This document shows, in pieces, positions 17,814-27,359 of a stretch of DNA of 64,000 bases. The stretch is from Paraprevotella clara YIT 11840. GTDB lineage: Bacteria; Bacteroidota; Bacteroidia; Bacteroidales; Bacteroidaceae. A program made the position numbers and the translations under genes. Numbering within the stretch: position 1 is the stretch's first letter; every line of letters starts with the position of its first letter. The stretch covers positions 62,001 to 126,000 of the forward strand of contig NZ_JH376581.1 in NCBI RefSeq assembly GCF_000233955.1, written 5' to 3'. The notes under the pieces are model-generated. The model made no database searches and was not told the origin of the DNA. It worked only from the letters and a program-made list of their open reading frames with translations.

Positions 17814-19940
17814 ATGATGAACAAATATTTTTATAAGCCATACATGGCAGTCGTTTTATGTGTACTGTCAGTCAATCCTTCCGTCCAAGCTGACGAACAC
17901 GGTATTCATATCAAAATCAATACCCAAACAGGCGCTATAAACCAGCTTATCCTCGACCACGATCCTCAAAATATGAATTGGATACTCCAAACGGATGGTA
18001 GCCAATATCCTTGGATAACCGAAAAATACGGTTGGGGGCTGGGATATCTCACCCTTGAGAGTGAAAATAAAAAAGTAAAATACGAATGGAAAAAGCCTGT
18101 TTCCACATCTCCCACATCTTATACTCCGTGGGATAAAAAAATATCCTCTTTTGAGCAAACACAGGTCTATCGGGTGGGAAACATACGAATAGATGTGAAA
18201 CGTTCACTGGACCATGACCGATTAACCGAGCGTTACACCTTTACCAATACCGGCCAGACATGTACACGAATCAGCGATATCGGTATCTATACTCCTTTTA
18301 ACGACAATTACCCCGATGCAACGACTTGTATTCATTCACGTACCCATGCCCATATTTGGGACGGTGAAAGTGCAGCATACGTCAATGCGCTGCGCATGGG
18401 TGGTACAGCGCCACATCTCGGACTGGTATTAACCGAAGGAAGTATCAAAAGTTACGATATCTTGGAACGAGGCATAGATAAAGGAAACTCTCATACTCGT
18501 GGAGTCATAGCACTCAATTTACCTGATACGTTACTTCAATCCGGAAGTTCCTATTCCATCCAATGGTCTCTCTTTCCACATCTCGGAAATGAAGATTTTA
18601 AAAACAAATTGCTTCAGCAAGGAAGTGTATGGATGTCATGCAACAAATACATGTTTGAAAAAGGAGAAAAAGCCGAAATCGAACTCCGTAGCCAGTATCC
18701 ACTGAAAGATGTCAAACTTCTGAAAAACGGTAAACCCATAAAGATAAAACAAAAAGGCCGTGTCTGGAAGGCAGAAGCCATCATGGAACAACCGGGGGAA
18801 GTCCGCTTTGAAATCCTGTACAACAATGGCCGACGTACGCATGCCGACTGTCTGGTACATTCTTCTTTCGATAAATTAATAGAGAAACGCACGGAGTTCA
18901 TCCGTACGCACCAGCAAATGAACGATACAAACGATATGCGATACGGTGCTTATATGGTATACGATAACGAAGCTAACCGTATTTATAAGAATGACACTCC
19001 GAACTGCAACCCGGTAGACCGCGATGAAGGAGCAGAACGCCTCGGAATGGGTATTTTATTGGCAAAACAATACTTGTTAACCCATAAACCCGAACTGAAA
19101 GAATCACTTCTAAAATATGTCCATTTTGTTCGTGAACGCCTACAAACGGAAGATTATACGACCTATTCCAGTGTTGACCAAAAAGGACGGAACAGGGGAT
19201 ACAATTACATGTGGGTAGCCGAACTATATTTCCAAATGTATAAAGTGACAGGCAATAAACAATATGCTATCGATGGCTACCAAACCTTATGTTCCATGTT
19301 CCGGCAGTTCGGTTACGGTTTTTATGCCATTAATATTCCGGTGTGTCTGGGACTGCAATCACTGAAAAAAGCCGGTATGACAAATGAGTATGAGCATCTT
19401 AAAGACGAATTTATCAAAAGCGGCGATGTCTTCGTTAAAAACGGAATGAATTACCCTAAACATGAAGTGAACTACGAACAAAGCATTGTGGCTCCCGCCC
19501 TACAATTCCTCCTACAACTATACATTGAAACAGGTATCCGAAAATACTTCGACGAAGCCCAACGACAATTACCAGTATTGGAAGCCTTTAACGGTTGTCA
19601 ACCTAGCTATTATCTCCATGACATCAGCATTCGCCATTGGGATGGTTACTGGTTCGGCAAACGGGAACTCTTTGGCGATACGATGCCGCACTATTGGAGT
19701 ACGATTACGGCCGAAGTCTTTCATCTTTATGCCCAATGCACGGGGAAGGCTGCTTATCAACAACGTGCAGAAGAAATAGTCCGTAACAACCTCTGTCTAT
19801 TCTTCGAAGATGGCAAAGCCTCCTGTGCCTATGTTTATCCACACGAAGTAAACGGAATAAAAGCACAATTCTATGACGAATATGCCAATGATCAAGACTG
19901 GGCATTAGTACACTACCTATTGGTGAACAAGGGACTTTGA
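17814..19940 (+). CDS. secreted (alpha/alpha)6-barrel glycan-active protein
   Basis: This is a 708-residue protein with a signal peptide (MAVVLCVLSVNPSVQA). Residues about 25-270 form a beta-sandwich (HIKINTQTGAINQLILDH, RYTFTNTGQTCTRISDIG). An Ig-like strand set follows at about 275-350. Residues about 370-705 are helical repeats typical of six-hairpin glycosidases (DRDEGAERLGMGILLAKQYL, RGYNYMWVAELYFQMYKVTGNKQY, HEVNYEQSIVAPALQFLLQLYIETG, DGYWFGKRELFGDTMPHYWS). This layout is shared by GH154-type glucuronidases, PL27-type lyases and related families, several of which act on arabinogalactan. I cannot assign the family. It closes the rightward PUL run. Confidence 0.72.
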   Translation: MMNKYFYKPYMAVVLCVLSVNPSVQADEHGIHIKINTQTGAINQLILDHDPQNMNWILQTDGSQYPWITEKYGWGLGYLTLESENKKVKYEWKKPVSTSPTSYTPWDKKISSFEQTQVYRVGNIRIDVKRSLDHDRLTERYTFTNTGQTCTRISDIGIYTPFNDNYPDATTCIHSRTHAHIWDGESAAYVNALRMGGTAPHLGLVLTEGSIKSYDILERGIDKGNSHTRGVIALNLPDTLLQSGSSYSIQWSLFPHLGNEDFKNKLLQQGSVWMSCNKYMFEKGEKAEIELRSQYPLKDVKLLKNGKPIKIKQKGRVWKAEAIMEQPGEVRFEILYNNGRRTHADCLVHSSFDKLIEKRTEFIRTHQQMNDTNDMRYGAYMVYDNEANRIYKNDTPNCNPVDRDEGAERLGMGILLAKQYLLTHKPELKESLLKYVHFVRERLQTEDYTTYSSVDQKGRNRGYNYMWVAELYFQMYKVTGNKQYAIDGYQTLCSMFRQFGYGFYAINIPVCLGLQSLKKAGMTNEYEHLKDEFIKSGDVFVKNGMNYPKHEVNYEQSIVAPALQFLLQLYIETGIRKYFDEAQRQLPVLEAFNGCQPSYYLHDISIRHWDGYWFGKRELFGDTMPHYWSTITAEVFHLYAQCTGKAAYQQRAEEIVRNNLCLFFEDGKASCAYVYPHEVNGIKAQFYDEYANDQDWALVHYLLVNKGL

Positions 19941-19948
19941 TTTGAAAA

Positions 19949-20007
19949 AAACGAATGACACAATAGAGGAAGAATTTGGTTTATCTTATCTGCTGTGTCA
20001 TTCGTTT
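19949..20007. terminator. bidirectional terminator between convergent genes
   Basis: A perfect 14-bp inverted repeat (19949-19962 with 19994-20007; arm AAACGAATGACACA) surrounds a 31-base AT-rich loop between the converging glycosidase and FKBP genes. A and T runs flank the arms, so it can serve both directions. Confidence 0.6.
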
Positions 20008-20035
20008 ATAAGGATTATATATTTCAACATACTTT

Positions 20036-20698
20036 CTATTTCCAGTCCGGAACGTCCTCTCCCGGTTCGTAATACTCTACCAGATTGGCATAAAACGTTA
20101 ACGTGGAATAAGGCAGCACCGAACCTGTAGACTGACTTCCGTAAGCCAGTTCAGACGGTATATATACCCACCAGACATCACCTTTGTGCATGTATTGCAA
20201 AGCCGTGGCAAATCCGGCTACGGCACTCGATACTCCCATCTTGGCCGGCACGGCAATCTGATTGTCCAGTTCACCCATGAAAGACTGGGAGAACACCTTA
20301 CGCTCTTCCACCCATTCTCCGTTTACCATATTTTGGGTAGGCATCAGATAGCCCCGGTAATTGACACGGACCGTGTCGGACCATGTCGGACTTTCCGTCC
20401 CCGCACCCCGCTGTTCAATATATACACAAATCGAATCGGTCAACGCCCCGGCCGCATTCTGCGACTTGGTCGTCGATTTGAACATGCGCCAGTTGCAATG
20501 TTCTTCCCAACGTTCGCCATACTGTCCCTTTGCCCGGGCAATGGAATCACGGGCTTCGGCAGCGATTTGAGCAAAATACTCGGCATTACGGGCAGGCCAA
20601 TTCGCATAAGCATCATACGTATCGTCTTCCTCCTTGCAAGCCCCCAAGGTACACACGGAGAAGATGACGACTGCCAGATACAATAAACCTTTTTTCAT
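20036..20698 (-). CDS. FKBP-type peptidyl-prolyl isomerase lipoprotein
   Basis: This enzyme helps fold proteins by turning proline peptide bonds, here on the outside of the cell membrane. The signal peptide ends in the lipobox LGAC (residue about 21) and the mature protein starts KEEDDTYDAYANWPARN. The FKBP domain is in the C-terminal two thirds: DTVRVNYRGYLMP, then MGVSSAVAGFATALQYMHKGDVWWVYIPSELAYGSQ-type strands and a final YSTLTFYANLVEY. It has 220 residues and starts 26 bases after glyS ends, on the same strand, so the two are probably co-transcribed. Confidence 0.93.
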   Translation of the reverse strand: MKKGLLYLAVVIFSVCTLGACKEEDDTYDAYANWPARNAEYFAQIAAEARDSIARAKGQYGERWEEHCNWRMFKSTTKSQNAAGALTDSICVYIEQRGAGTESPTWSDTVRVNYRGYLMPTQNMVNGEWVEERKVFSQSFMGELDNQIAVPAKMGVSSAVAGFATALQYMHKGDVWWVYIPSELAYGSQSTGSVLPYSTLTFYANLVEYYEPGEDVPDWK

Positions 20699-20723
20699 TA
20701 ATGTCTGTCTTTTTTAGGCAGGG

Positions 20724-22265
20724 TTACATAATCTTTTTCAGCAACGAAGTGATGCTCACACGGTCTTCGATGATACCTTGCAAGTCGGCAATGTTCACCC
20801 GCTTCTGCTCCATCGTGTCGCGGTGACGCAACGTCACGGTATTGTCTTTCAACGTATCGTAATCCACTGTCACGCAATACGGCGTACCGATGGCATCCTG
20901 ACGGCGGTAACGCTTGCCGATAGAATCCTTCTCATCGTATTTGCAGTTGAAATGGAAACGCAGGTTGCTGATGATTTCGTGCGCTTTCTCCGGCAGACCG
21001 TCTTTCTTTACCAACGGCATGACGGCCAGTTTTACCGGTGCCAATGCCTCCGGTAATTTGAGTACCACGCGAGTTTCCCCGTTTTCCAGTTTCTCTTCCT
21101 CATAGCTGTGGCACATGATGGAAAGGAACATACGGTCCACTCCGATAGAGGTCTCGATGACGTACGGCGTATAGCTTTCGTTCGTTTCGGGGTCGAAATA
21201 TTCTATCTTCTTGCCCGAATACTTGGCATGTTGGCTCAAATCAAAATTCGTACGGCTATGGATACCTTCCACTTCCTTGAAACCGAAAGGCATGTGGAAC
21301 TCGATGTCACTGGCCGCATTGGCATAGTGCGCCAGTTTCTCATGGTCGTGGAAACGGTAGTTTTCCGCTCCGAAACCCAATGCCTGATGCCAAGCCATAC
21401 GGGTCTTCTTCCACGTCTCGAACCATTGAAGCTCCGTGCCGGGCTTCACGAAGTACTGCATCTCCATTTGCTCGAACTCGCGCATACGGAAAATAAACTG
21501 ACGGGCCACGATTTCGTTGCGGAACGCCTTGCCGATCTGTGCGATACCGAAAGGCAGTTTCATACGCCCCGTCTTCTGCACGTTCAGGTAGTTCACGAAG
21601 ATGCCTTGGGCGGTTTCCGGACGCAGGTAAATAGTGGAAGAACCTTCAGCCGTAGAACCAACCTCGGTCTTGAACATCAAATTGAACTGGCGGACGTCGG
21701 TCCAGTTGTGCGTGCCGCTGATGGGGCACACGATACCCTCATCCAATATGATCTGTTTCAGTTCATTCAGGTCGCTCGCATTCATCGCATCACTGTAACG
21801 CTGGTGCAACGCATCGCGTTTCTGCTGATGTTCCAACACGCGGGGATTGGTTTCGCGGAACTTCTGCTCATCAAAGCTATCCCCGAACTTCTTGGCCGCC
21901 TTGGCTATTTCTTTGTTTATCTTTTCCTCGTACTTGGCAATCTGGTCTTCAATCAATACATCTGCACGATAACGCTTCTTGCTGTCGCGGTTGTCAATCA
22001 AAGGGTCGTTGAACGCGTCCACGTGTCCGCTGGCCTTCCACGTCGTAGGGTGCATGAAGATGGCGGCATCGATACCTACGATGTTCTCGTGCAGCAACAC
22101 CATGCTCTGCCACCAATATTGCTTGATGTTATTTTTCAACTCCACACCGTTCTGACCGTAATCATACACGGCACCCAATCCGTCATAGATGTCGCTTGAA
22201 GGAAACACGAAACCGTATTCCTTACAATGTGACACTATTTTCTTGAATACATCTTCCTGAGCCAT
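20724..22265 (-). CDS. glyS: glycine--tRNA ligase
   Basis: This enzyme charges tRNA-Gly. It is the single-chain dimeric type found in Bacteroidota, archaea and eukaryotes, not the alpha/beta type. The class II motifs are visible: FPSSDIYDGLGAVYDYGQNG at the start, YLRPETAQGIFVNYLNV (motif 2 region) with RNEIVARQFIFRMREFEQME, and a motif 3 stretch ETSIGVDRMFLSIM. The C-terminal anticodon-binding domain follows (APVKLAVMPLVKKDGL). At 513 residues it has normal length. It is divergent from the topoisomerase gene and followed by the FKBP gene. Confidence 0.97.
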   Translation of the reverse strand: MAQEDVFKKIVSHCKEYGFVFPSSDIYDGLGAVYDYGQNGVELKNNIKQYWWQSMVLLHENIVGIDAAIFMHPTTWKASGHVDAFNDPLIDNRDSKKRYRADVLIEDQIAKYEEKINKEIAKAAKKFGDSFDEQKFRETNPRVLEHQQKRDALHQRYSDAMNASDLNELKQIILDEGIVCPISGTHNWTDVRQFNLMFKTEVGSTAEGSSTIYLRPETAQGIFVNYLNVQKTGRMKLPFGIAQIGKAFRNEIVARQFIFRMREFEQMEMQYFVKPGTELQWFETWKKTRMAWHQALGFGAENYRFHDHEKLAHYANAASDIEFHMPFGFKEVEGIHSRTNFDLSQHAKYSGKKIEYFDPETNESYTPYVIETSIGVDRMFLSIMCHSYEEEKLENGETRVVLKLPEALAPVKLAVMPLVKKDGLPEKAHEIISNLRFHFNCKYDEKDSIGKRYRRQDAIGTPYCVTVDYDTLKDNTVTLRHRDTMEQKRVNIADLQGIIEDRVSITSLLKKIM

Positions 22266-22297
22266 ACTCTATTCGTAAAATATTGATAAATCTTTCG

Positions 22298-22336
22298 CAA
22301 AAGTACGCCTTTTTTTTCATTAAAATGTTATTTTTG
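22298..22336. promoter_or_regulatory. two divergent -7 boxes between glyS and the topoisomerase gene
   Basis: On the minus strand 22305-22298 reads TACTTTTG, facing glyS. On the plus strand 22329-22336 reads TATTTTTG, facing the topoisomerase gene. Both match TAnnTTTG. No clear TTTG is found at the -33 position of either. Confidence 0.5.
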
Positions 22337-22366
22337 CGTTAAAATAGATATATAATCGACATAAAT

Positions 22367-25102
22367 ATGAGCGAAGACAAAGACGAGTTGACAGACCTGA
22401 CTACGGGAAGCCCGGAAGAGGAAAATGACGCACACTCCAATTACCAACCGGAAACAAGTCCTCACGACAGCATCACGCACCACCTGAGCGGAATGTATCA
22501 GAATTGGTTTCTGGATTATGCCTCTTACGTGATTCTCGAACGGGCCGTGCCCCACATCAATGACGGTTTCAAACCGGTACAACGCCGCATCCTGCACTCC
22601 ATGAAGCGTATGGACGACGGGCGCTACAACAAGGTGGCCAACATCGTGGGACATACCATGCAATTCCATCCGCACGGAGACGCTTCCATCGGGGATGCCT
22701 TGGTACAGTTGGGACAGAAGGATTTGCTCATAGACTGCCAAGGAAACTGGGGCAACATCCTTACCGGCGACTCGGCGGCTGCCCCACGTTATATCGAGGC
22801 CCGGCTCTCCAAATTCGCCCTCGATGTGGTGTTCAACCCCAAAACCACGGAATGGAAACTTTCATACGATGGCCGGAACAAGGAACCGGTGACGCTCCCG
22901 GTCAAGTTCCCGCTGCTGTTGGCTCAAGGCGTGGAAGGCATTGCCGTAGGTTTGTCTTCCAAAATCCTGCCGCACAATTTAAACGAGATATGCGATGCCG
23001 CCGTAAACTACCTGCATGACGAACCGTTTCAACTTTATCCGGATTTCCTGACTGGAGGAAGTATCGACGTAAGCAAGTATAACGACGGCGGACGAGGGGG
23101 CGTAGTGAAAGTACGTGCCAAAATCACCAAGATAGACAACAAGACGCTGGCCATCCGTGAGATTCCTTACGGAAAGACTACTACAACCCTGATCGACTCC
23201 ATCCTGAAAGCCATCGAAAAAGGCAAAATCAAAGTACGCAAGGTAGAGGACAACACGGCTGCCGAAGTGGAAATCTTAGTGCACCTGACGCCGGGCGTAA
23301 GTTCGGACAAGGCATTGGATGCCCTCTATGCCTTTACCGACTGCGAAGTCAGTATCTCGCCCAACTGCTGTGTCATCGACGACAAGAAGCCTTGCTTCCT
23401 GACCGTCAGCGAAGTGCTGAAACGCTCAGTGGACAACACGCTCGGACTGCTCCGCAAGGAATTGCTCATCCGGAAAGGAGAGCTTCAAGAAAGCCTGCAT
23501 TTCGCCTCGCTCGAAAAGATATTCATCGAAGAGCGGATTTACAAAGACCGCAACTTCGAACAGGCCAAAGATATGGACGCGGCCTGCGCACACATCGACG
23601 AACGGCTCACGCCTTTCTATCCGCAGATGATAAGGGAAGTGACCCAAGACGATATCCTCAAACTGATGGACATCAAAATGGCCCGAATCCTGAAATTCAA
23701 TAAAGACAAGGCCAACGACGCCATCGCCCGGATGAAAGATGAGATTGCACGCATCGACCGCGACTTGGACAACATGGTAGAAGTCACCTGCAACTGGTTC
23801 CGTATGCTGAAAGCCAAATACGGCGATGAGCATCCGCGTCATACCGAACTGCGCAATTTCGATACGATCGTAGCTACCAAGGTGGTGGAAGCCAACGAGA
23901 AACTGTACATCAACCGCGAAGAGGGCTTTATCGGCACATCGCTCAAAAAGGACGAATTCATTGCCAACTGTTCCGACCTCGACGATGCCATCATTTTCTA
24001 CCGCGACGGAACTTATAAAGTCATCCGTATCAGCGACAAAACGTTCGTGGGCGAAACGGAAAGAAGCAAGGCGGAAAAGAAAAAAGCCGAAATCATCCAT
24101 GCCGCAGTGTTCAAACGCAACGACAAACGGACGATTTACAACGTAGCCTACCGGGACGGCAAGGACGGTTTCTACTACATCAAACGTTTCAATGTGACGT
24201 CCATCACCCGCGACCGTGAATACGACCTGACGCAAGGCAAACCCTTTTCACGCGTCGTCTACTTCACTGCCAATCCGAACGGAGAAGCGGAGGTCATCAA
24301 AATTACCCTGAAACCCGCCCTGAAACTCAAAAAGATATTTGTGGAAAAGGATTTCAGCACTGTGACTATCAAAGGTCGCCAAAGTATGGGTAACATTTTA
24401 AGCAAAAACGAGATACAGCGTATCGGCCTGAAATCCCACGGCGGTTCTACCTTGGGCGGGCGCAAAGTATGGTTCGACCATGATGTCAACCGCCTGAATT
24501 ACGATGAGCGGGGAGAATATCTGGGTGAGTTCCACAGCGAAGACCTGATTTTGGTCATCCTGAAAAGCGGAGAGTTCTACACAACCAATTTCGACGTAAA
24601 CAACCATTATGAACCGGGCATACTCCGTATCGAAAAGTTCTCACCGGACAAGATATGGTGTGCCGTTCTCTACGATGCCGACCAGCAAAGTTATCCCTAC
24701 GTCAAGCGTTTTGCGTTCGAACCGAGTACCAAGCCCCAAAGTTTCATGGGAGAAAACAAAGACAGCCGCTTCGTCTTGCTCACGGACGAAGCCTATCCAA
24801 GGTTGCAAATCACGTTCGGCGGGCACGACAGTTTCCGCGACCCGCAGGAAATTGATGCAGAAAGTTTCATCGGCGTAAAGAGTTTCAAAGCGAAAGGCAA
24901 ACGGCTCACTACGTTCGATACGGAAACCATTACCGAACTGGAACCCATACGCCGCCCGGAACCGGAAACAGAAGAAGCAGTGGCGGAAGAAACGGAAGAA
25001 AAAGACACAGAAAAGGAGAATCTGGATCCGGATGCCGGTAAAAGCCAAAGCGACATCATGGATGAGCTTACCGGGCAAATGAAACTTTTTGAAGACGAAT
25101 AA
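22367..25102 (+). CDS. parC: DNA topoisomerase IV / gyrase-type subunit A
   Basis: This is the DNA-cutting subunit of a type II topoisomerase that separates linked chromosomes. The breakage-reunion domain has MYQNWFLDYASYVILERAVP, the helix HPHGDASIGDALVQLGQ and the catalytic tyrosine Tyr142 in AAAPRYIEARLS. The tower and coiled coil follow, and after about residue 530 there is a propeller C-terminal domain (SLKKDEFIANCSDLDDAIIF, MGNILSKNEIQRIGL). The last 60 residues are a highly acidic tail. I see no strict GyrA box, so topoisomerase IV is likelier than gyrase. At 911 residues it fits the Bacteroidales family. The partner subunit is not in the window. Confidence 0.92.
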   Translation: MSEDKDELTDLTTGSPEEENDAHSNYQPETSPHDSITHHLSGMYQNWFLDYASYVILERAVPHINDGFKPVQRRILHSMKRMDDGRYNKVANIVGHTMQFHPHGDASIGDALVQLGQKDLLIDCQGNWGNILTGDSAAAPRYIEARLSKFALDVVFNPKTTEWKLSYDGRNKEPVTLPVKFPLLLAQGVEGIAVGLSSKILPHNLNEICDAAVNYLHDEPFQLYPDFLTGGSIDVSKYNDGGRGGVVKVRAKITKIDNKTLAIREIPYGKTTTTLIDSILKAIEKGKIKVRKVEDNTAAEVEILVHLTPGVSSDKALDALYAFTDCEVSISPNCCVIDDKKPCFLTVSEVLKRSVDNTLGLLRKELLIRKGELQESLHFASLEKIFIEERIYKDRNFEQAKDMDAACAHIDERLTPFYPQMIREVTQDDILKLMDIKMARILKFNKDKANDAIARMKDEIARIDRDLDNMVEVTCNWFRMLKAKYGDEHPRHTELRNFDTIVATKVVEANEKLYINREEGFIGTSLKKDEFIANCSDLDDAIIFYRDGTYKVIRISDKTFVGETERSKAEKKKAEIIHAAVFKRNDKRTIYNVAYRDGKDGFYYIKRFNVTSITRDREYDLTQGKPFSRVVYFTANPNGEAEVIKITLKPALKLKKIFVEKDFSTVTIKGRQSMGNILSKNEIQRIGLKSHGGSTLGGRKVWFDHDVNRLNYDERGEYLGEFHSEDLILVILKSGEFYTTNFDVNNHYEPGILRIEKFSPDKIWCAVLYDADQQSYPYVKRFAFEPSTKPQSFMGENKDSRFVLLTDEAYPRLQITFGGHDSFRDPQEIDAESFIGVKSFKAKGKRLTTFDTETITELEPIRRPEPETEEAVAEETEEKDTEKENLDPDAGKSQSDIMDELTGQMKLFEDE

Positions 25103-26006
25103 TATGTCTCACCTCTTACCGGCCTATACAACCGTTTCGTTCCGAATGTCCCGCTCCGTCAGGAAGCGGGCACTCATTTTCTTATTAGCCATAGGGACAT
25201 TTCTTGGCATCAGGCCATGCCAAGCCCAAGATGCCGCCCCCCTTCCGGAAAACCGCTATACGACACACGCCACACTCTTCGGCGCGGGACGCACAAGCCT
25301 ATACGAGACTTACCTGTCTCCCTCCACTTATACCGGGCCCCACCTGAGCATTCTGCATGAGACCTTACGTAAAACCCACTGGTTAGACGGACGCATCACG
25401 ACACAAAGTATCCTCGACGGATTTTTTTGTTATACCTCCAACCGGGCCGGAAACTCCGACGAACTGGGGGGCAAGATAAATTATTCCATCGGTTGGCATT
25501 ACAACTGGGTCGTAGGCGGACGGTTGCGGCTGATGGCCGGAGGAGAAGTCCATGCCGGACTGGGAGCGATTTACAACAACCGTAATTCCAACAATCCGGT
25601 ACAGGCCAAGGCTGACATCGACATAGACGCATCCTTGATGGCCGTCTACCCGTTCCATATCCGCAAAGTACCTTTCACCGCCCGCTACCAAACCAGCCTG
25701 CCGCTCGTCGGAGCCATGTTCTCCCCACGCTACGGACAGTCTTACTATGAGATGTCATTAGGCAACTACGACCGCAACGTATGCTTTACTTATCCGGGCA
25801 ACGCACCGTCCATGCGCCATTTCCTGACATTGGACTTTCCCATTGCGGGATTTACGTTCCGGGCCGGCTATTTGTGCGACATCCGCCAAAGTCGTGTGAA
25901 CGGACTGCGCAGCCATATCTGGAACCATAGTTTCATGATAGGCTACGTGAAGCATTTCAGCTTCGTCAAACGCAAAGAGCCGCAACACCGCCCATTTATC
26001 CTGTAA
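25089..26006 (+). CDS. DUF3316 domain-containing secreted/outer membrane protein
   Basis: The function is unknown. The protein has up to 305 residues and a signal peptide (RALIFLLAIGTFLGIRPCQAQ). The mature part is beta-rich with alternating aromatic strands (GGKINYSIGWHYNWVVGGRLRLMAGGEVHAGLGA), as in a small outer membrane beta-barrel, and ends FMIGYVKHFSFVKRK. It matches DUF3316 from memory. The start is uncertain: 25089 overlaps the end of the topoisomerase gene by 14 bases, 25104 follows it directly, and 25146 (MSRSVRKR) gives the best signal peptide. It is followed 12 bases later by the S41 peptidase. Confidence 0.78.
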   Translation: MKTNNMSHLLPAYTTVSFRMSRSVRKRALIFLLAIGTFLGIRPCQAQDAAPLPENRYTTHATLFGAGRTSLYETYLSPSTYTGPHLSILHETLRKTHWLDGRITTQSILDGFFCYTSNRAGNSDELGGKINYSIGWHYNWVVGGRLRLMAGGEVHAGLGAIYNNRNSNNPVQAKADIDIDASLMAVYPFHIRKVPFTARYQTSLPLVGAMFSPRYGQSYYEMSLGNYDRNVCFTYPGNAPSMRHFLTLDFPIAGFTFRAGYLCDIRQSRVNGLRSHIWNHSFMIGYVKHFSFVKRKEPQHRPFIL

Positions 26007-26018
26007 CCCACCATCGGT

Positions 26019-27035
26019 ATGAAACATTACATCTTTTTTATATTCTGCGCCATTCTCGCCCTGCTTTTCTGCCCGAGTTGCATTCGTGAAAAAGAGCCGG
26101 ACAACACGCCGGTCAATAATTTCGAGACGCTTTGGCGCATTATCGACACCCAATACTGTTTCCACGACTACAAGGCGCAGGAAGGATGTCTGCCATGGAA
26201 CGAGGTATATGCCAAATACCGTCCGCGCGTACATGACGGAATGACTTCCGCCCAACTATTCGAAGTCTTGTGCGACATGCTGTCCGAACTTCGCGACGGC
26301 CACGTCAACCTCTATTCCGCAGCCGACGTTGGCCGTTACTGGAGCTGGCATGAGGACTACCCAAGTAATTTCAACGACAGCATCCATCAAGTTTATTTGG
26401 GTACGGACTACCGCATCGCCGCCGGCATGTATTACAAGATTCTCGACGACAACATCGGTTATATATATTATGGAAGCTTCAGCTCCGGCATCGGTGAAGG
26501 CAATCTGGATGAAGTCATGTATTATCTGCGCTTGTGCAACGGACTGATTGTGGACGTACGCAACAATTCCGGCGGCACGCTGACCTACGCCGAACGATTG
26601 GCCGAACGGTTCACCAACGAAAAACGACTGGTAGGCTACATCGCCCATAAAACCGGAACGGGACACAATGATTTTTCGTCCCCCGAAGCCGAATACATCG
26701 AACCGTCGAAAGGCATACGCTGGCAAAAGAAAGTCGTCGTGCTGACCAACCGTTCATGTTATAGTGCCACCAATACGTTCGTACGCGATATGAAGGAATG
26801 CCCCTTGGTCACCATTATGGGCGACCGCACAGGCGGCGGTTCCGGTCTCCCCTTTTCTTCCGAACTCCCCAACGGATGGTCTGTCCGCTTCTCCGCCTGT
26901 CCGATGTACGATGCCGGAATGAACCAAATCGAGTTCGGTATCAAACCGGACACTTGCGTATCGCTCACACAAGAAGACCTGGCACGCAACAAAGATACGA
27001 TGATAGAAGCCGCCCGAGAATTTCTGAAACGATAA
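26019..27035 (+). CDS. S41-family (C-terminal processing-like) peptidase lipoprotein
   Basis: This is a secreted serine peptidase of the tail-specific protease family with 338 residues. The signal peptide ends in the lipobox FCPSC (about residue 24). An N-terminal helical region follows (FETLWRIIDTQYCFHDYKAQ, ELRDGHVNLYS). The S41 core is NGLIVDVRNNSGGTLTYAERLAERF, then VVVLTNRSCYSATNTFVRDMK, where the Ser in CYSAT is the expected nucleophile, and GDRTGGGSGLPFS. I see no PDZ domain between them, as in other short Bacteroidales members. It is probably co-transcribed with the DUF3316 gene. Confidence 0.88.
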   Translation: MKHYIFFIFCAILALLFCPSCIREKEPDNTPVNNFETLWRIIDTQYCFHDYKAQEGCLPWNEVYAKYRPRVHDGMTSAQLFEVLCDMLSELRDGHVNLYSAADVGRYWSWHEDYPSNFNDSIHQVYLGTDYRIAAGMYYKILDDNIGYIYYGSFSSGIGEGNLDEVMYYLRLCNGLIVDVRNNSGGTLTYAERLAERFTNEKRLVGYIAHKTGTGHNDFSSPEAEYIEPSKGIRWQKKVVVLTNRSCYSATNTFVRDMKECPLVTIMGDRTGGGSGLPFSSELPNGWSVRFSACPMYDAGMNQIEFGIKPDTCVSLTQEDLARNKDTMIEAAREFLKR

Positions 27036-27067
27036 TTTGGCCAAGCCGATAAATCTTTCTATCTTTG
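27036..27067 (+). promoter_or_regulatory. promoter of tRNA-Leu
   Basis: TTTG at 27036-27039 and TATCTTTG at 27060-27067 are separated by exactly 20 bases, a full match to the Bacteroidota promoter (TTTG - 19 to 21 bases - TAnnTTTG). It starts directly after the S41 peptidase stop and ends 13 bases before the tRNA. Confidence 0.8.
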
Positions 27068-27080
27068 CAGCCGTCTTACC

Positions 27081-27162
27081 GCGCCTGTGGTGAAATTGGT
27101 AGACACGCCAGACTTAGGATCTGGTGCTTCGCGGCGTGTAGGTTCGAGTCCTATCAGGCGCA
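27081..27162 (+). tRNA. tRNA-Leu, anticodon UAG
   Basis: The acceptor stem GCGCCTG pairs with CAGGCGC at 27155-27161, followed by discriminator A. The anticodon arm CCAGA-CTTAGGA-TCTGG gives anticodon TAG. The T arm has GGTTCGAGTCC. A variable arm (GCTTCGCGGC) fits a class II leucine tRNA. The CCA end is not encoded. Its 3' end is one copy of the direct repeat that bounds the island to the right. Confidence 0.95.
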
Positions 27163-27168
27163 CTAATC

Positions 27169-27209
27169 AAATCCTCTAATCTGCTAATTAAAAGTAGTTT
27201 AGAGGATTT
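27169..27209 (+). terminator. terminator-like hairpin after tRNA-Leu
   Basis: A perfect 11-bp inverted repeat, AAATCCTCTAA at 27169-27179 with its complement at 27199-27209, is followed by ATTTATTTAT. It lies seven bases after the tRNA and probably ends its transcript. Confidence 0.65.
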
Positions 27210-27359
27210 ATTTATAGATATCCTACCTACATATTGCCTACAGATTCAAACTATCTACCTTTTTGGGCGTTTCAATAGGGAAATGGGATATTCTTTCAGA
27301 TGCCTATCTCGTCAAATTCAAATAGAGGAAATCTCCCTTAGATAGGATGGGAGTTTGCC

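Noticed and set aside
21108-22199. 363-codon plus-strand frame opposite glyS
   Set aside because: It is antisense to an intact glycyl-tRNA synthetase and rich in residues produced by reversed codons.
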